NCBI GenBank assembly: GCA_964523875.1
Contig: CAZGAS010000060.1
Coordinates: 1 to 6,471, forward strand
Source of the DNA: JAUVHV01 sp964523875
Lineage (GTDB): Bacteria; Omnitrophota; Gorgyraeia; JABMRG01
Length of the DNA stretch: 6,471 nt
Direction of reading: 5' to 3'
Every line of letters begins with the position of its first letter. Within the stretch, counting starts at the first letter, position 1. Both the position numbers and the translations under genes were made by a program. Positions 4,563-6,471 of this stretch are shown one piece after another. Under the pieces are notes generated by a model. The model did not search any database. It had not been told where the DNA came from and saw only the letters and a list, made by a program, of their open reading frames with translations.

Positions 4563-6065
4563 TTAATGGTATTTAATATCTTTCGCTGATTCTACGTTGA
4601 AAAACTCTTCTTCTGTCTTCTTCATAAGCTCTTTATCATCATGATCCTCATTCATAAGGCGTACTGTAACAAATATCAAAAGGTCTTTTGTCTCTATAGT
4701 ATCTTCCTTATATTTAAACATCTCACCTAAAATAGGTATATCGCCTAAGAACGGCACCTTCTTATCTATCTTAACGGTCTGGTTCTCTCTTAAACCACCT
4801 ATAACAATTGTCTGGGTATCCCTTACCATAACCTGTGTCTGGGCAGTCCTTGTTGTAAATCGGGGTGCCTGTATCTGGTCGTCACCTGTACCAAACTGGT
4901 CCCACTGGTCAAAGGCGCTAACCTCAGGTTTTAGGTCTATGACAATATCCCCTGCTTCATTGATGTGGGGCGTTACAGTAAGGATTATACCAATATCCTT
5001 TTCCGCGTAACCCGTAACCTCCATCTTTCCTGTCTCATCATTACGCTCATAAGTAGGGATGTTAAATATCTGGCCAACCACTACCTTAGCCTCCTGATTA
5101 TTAAGAGTTGTAATTGTAGGGTTAGAGATTATACTTGTATCTGTATTCTCATCTAAAAGCTTTAATACTGCCTGGAAGTTGGTAAAATCCAGTGTTCCAA
5201 AGGTGAAGGCGTCCGCGCCAACATAAGGAAAGACAGGGCTTACTACACTCGGAAAATCGGTTAGAGAATCACCAAGAGGAAAATACCCATCAATTGATTT
5301 ATTATCCCCCTTATTTGAAAACGGTATCTCGCTCCTGTCAAAGGGAAGGGTGGTGGGCCTCTTAGAACCGGAAGCGGCTACCTCTACTGTCCAGTCAATG
5401 CCTAGCTTATCATCGTCTTCAAGCCTTGCCTCAATAATCTTTGCCTCTATAGATACCTGGGGTGTTCTCTTGTCCAGCCTTTCTATGACCTCTCTTATCT
5501 TGTGCAGATTTGTTGGAATATCTGTAACGATAATCATATTTGTTCTCTCATCATACCTGACTTTGCCCCTGTCGCTTAAAGTAGATTCTATCGCTTCCGA
5601 GATATCCTTTGCCTTAGAATAGTTCAGGACAAATACCTCATTCTGAAGATCTTCCTCCGCGACGCTCTCTAAGGTGATTACCCTGATAATATTACCTATT
5701 CTCTCGCTGGCAAGGCCGTGGTTTTTCAGGATAACCTCAAGCGCCGTATCCCAGGGAACATCGACTAGCCTTATATTGACCTGGCCCTCGACATCACTGG
5801 AGGCTACAATATTTACCCCGCTCTTATAAGATAAGGTGTGCAGCACAGTCCTTATGTCAGCGTCCTTAAATATTAATGTAACATTGCCTGGAGTTGACGC
5901 ATTCTCCGCATCAGCTATCTCTTCTGTCTCTGCCGGCCGGGACACTTCCTTCGTAATAGGCGCCTCTCCCGCAGGAGCATCTCCTTCAAGCGCGTAAGAA
6001 GGCATGCCGGCATTAAAGATAATCCCCGCGCACAAACATAATACAAAAGCTACCTTCGGTTTCAT
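4563..6065 (-). CDS. pilQ: Secretin, PilQ/GspD family outer-membrane channel
   Basis: Secretins form the ring-shaped outer-membrane pore through which type IV pili or secreted proteins pass. The 500 residues start with a signal peptide (1-25, hydrophobic 5-20, likely cleavage after SYA). An acidic, Pro/Ala-rich linker (26-60) follows, then an STN/N0 domain (about 62-130), one NolW/N1 domain (about 143-205, VFVLNYSKAKDISEAI) and the secretin beta domain (about 206-470). The secretin signature VPFLGDIPILGEMF is at 437-450, preceded by VIGGL. A charged tail of about 30 residues closes the protein. One N1 domain fits PilQ better than GspD, which has several, but the AMIN domains of proteobacterial PilQ are absent, so the symbol is provisional. 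It starts 4 bases after the upstream gene's stop, with AAGGAG inside that gene's last two codons. Confidence 0.92.
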   Translation of the reverse strand: MKPKVAFVLCLCAGIIFNAGMPSYALEGDAPAGEAPITKEVSRPAETEEIADAENASTPGNVTLIFKDADIRTVLHTLSYKSGVNIVASSDVEGQVNIRLVDVPWDTALEVILKNHGLASERIGNIIRVITLESVAEEDLQNEVFVLNYSKAKDISEAIESTLSDRGKVRYDERTNMIIVTDIPTNLHKIREVIERLDKRTPQVSIEAKIIEARLEDDDKLGIDWTVEVAASGSKRPTTLPFDRSEIPFSNKGDNKSIDGYFPLGDSLTDFPSVVSPVFPYVGADAFTFGTLDFTNFQAVLKLLDENTDTSIISNPTITTLNNQEAKVVVGQIFNIPTYERNDETGKMEVTGYAEKDIGIILTVTPHINEAGDIVIDLKPEVSAFDQWDQFGTGDDQIQAPRFTTRTAQTQVMVRDTQTIVIGGLRENQTVKIDKKVPFLGDIPILGEMFKYKEDTIETKDLLIFVTVRLMNEDHDDKELMKKTEEEFFNVESAKDIKYH

Positions 6066-6069
6066 CTAG

Positions 6070-6468
6070 CTACTCCTTTAATTTAAAAGTGTGGTCTTCG
6101 CCTTTATAAAACAATATCACTCTGTCTTTCTCAATCTTTTTAACTTGTATCTTTCCTATCTTATCATGCTCTTTTAGTACCAGGTCATTCATCACAACTA
6201 CTGATTTGCCGTTTTCGTCATAAAGGATACCTTCCAGGATAACATCATCTATCGAATCTATTGTACCATAGGTTACTGTAAACTTTCCATCCTTTGTTAC
6301 CAGCAGGATAAACGGATCCCTGTTTTGGTTGTTCTCGTACTTAAAAAGAGCCTCTTCCTGGGCAGATACCAAGGATAAGGGGTAAAAGAGAAAAGATAGT
6401 ATTAAAAGGATAAAATAGACAGGCAAAATAATAATGGATATAGTTTTTTTCATATTATTAGGTTTCAT
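6070..6468 (-). CDS. PilP/GspC-like periplasmic protein next to secretin
   Basis: The 132-residue protein has a long hydrophobic N-terminal segment (about 9-36, ending LVSAQEE) that is either a signal peptide or a single membrane anchor. No lipobox cysteine is present, unlike lipoprotein PilP. RDPF (50-53) follows, then a small beta-rich domain (about 75-132): LEGILYDENGKSVVVMNDLVLKEHDKIGKIQVKKI. This is the pattern of the PilP/GspC homology region, a small beta sandwich that binds the secretin N0 domain and links inner- and outer-membrane parts of the machine. Its place directly before the secretin gene supports this. Similarity is by pattern only, so the name is tentative. ATG 6468 directly follows a TAA in the same frame and is the farthest possible start; ATG 6453 (MKKTISII) is an alternative. 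The upstream context is outside the window. Confidence 0.7.
   Translation of the reverse strand: MKPNNMKKTISIIILPVYFILLILSFLFYPLSLVSAQEEALFKYENNQNRDPFILLVTKDGKFTVTYGTIDSIDDVILEGILYDENGKSVVVMNDLVLKEHDKIGKIQVKKIEKDRVILFYKGEDHTFKLKE
6073..6078 (-). promoter_or_regulatory. Ribosome binding site of the secretin gene, inside the upstream gene
   Basis: The minus strand reads AAGGAG, which also encodes the final Lys-Glu of the upstream protein. It lies seven bases before the secretin ATG and indicates translational coupling of the two genes. Confidence 0.8.
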
Positions 6469-6471
6469 TTA

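Noticed and set aside
4965..5622. Plus-strand open frames inside the secretin gene
   Set aside because: They are antisense to conserved N1 and beta-domain coding sequence, with no supporting signals.

Overview
The window carries nine genes or gene parts, all read from the minus strand, so transcription runs from high to low coordinates. The secretin implies an outer membrane. The order rng-rplU-rpmA-obgE-proB-proA is a housekeeping cluster known from several phyla. Together with the 100-N scaffold gap, the low-to-moderate GC and the short compact proteins, this suggests a metagenome-assembled genome of a Gram-negative candidate lineage. Candidatus Omnitrophota or a relative is my best guess, but that is inference only.

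Layout in transcription order. Positions 6468-4563: a small membrane-anchored periplasmic protein resembling PilP/GspC, followed 4 bases later by a 500-residue secretin. They form a tightly coupled piece of a type IV pilus or type II secretion operon that enters from the right edge. Positions about 4561-4250: a short stretch encoding only the first part of a DUF2344 (TIGR03936, radical-SAM-linked) protein, with no ATG, GTG or TTG at its conserved N terminus and no C-terminal half. Positions 4249-4079: a gene-free spacer of short tandem repeats and nested inverted repeats. Positions 4078-2879: ribonuclease G (rng), interrupted by 100 Ns. Positions 2878-2664: a spacer with an excellent sigma-70-type promoter and a leader with two predicted hairpins. 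Positions 2663-1101: rplU (L21), rpmA (L27) and obgE. Positions 1100-975: a second repeat-filled spacer built from 7-base units related to the first. Positions 974-1: proB and the first 57 codons of proA, the first two steps of proline synthesis.

The ribosomal-protein/Obg block links large-subunit assembly with a GTPase that checks it, and probably starts at the promoter at 2780-2808. proBA may be read through from it or may have its own start in the repeat spacer. In the Clostridia-type version of this cluster a radical SAM gene (TIGR03960) and a full DUF2344 gene sit just upstream of rng. Here the radical SAM gene is not adjacent, the DUF2344 gene is cut short, and a pilus/secretion module lies in that place. 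The site looks like an old rearrangement junction flanked by repeats.

The most noteworthy signals are the paired heptanucleotide repeat spacers (1000-1088 and 4106-4233), the start-less, truncated DUF2344 remnant, and the structured rplU leader. I see no CRISPR array, tRNA, rRNA, transposase or clear intrinsic terminator, and no evidence of a wholly new multi-gene system.
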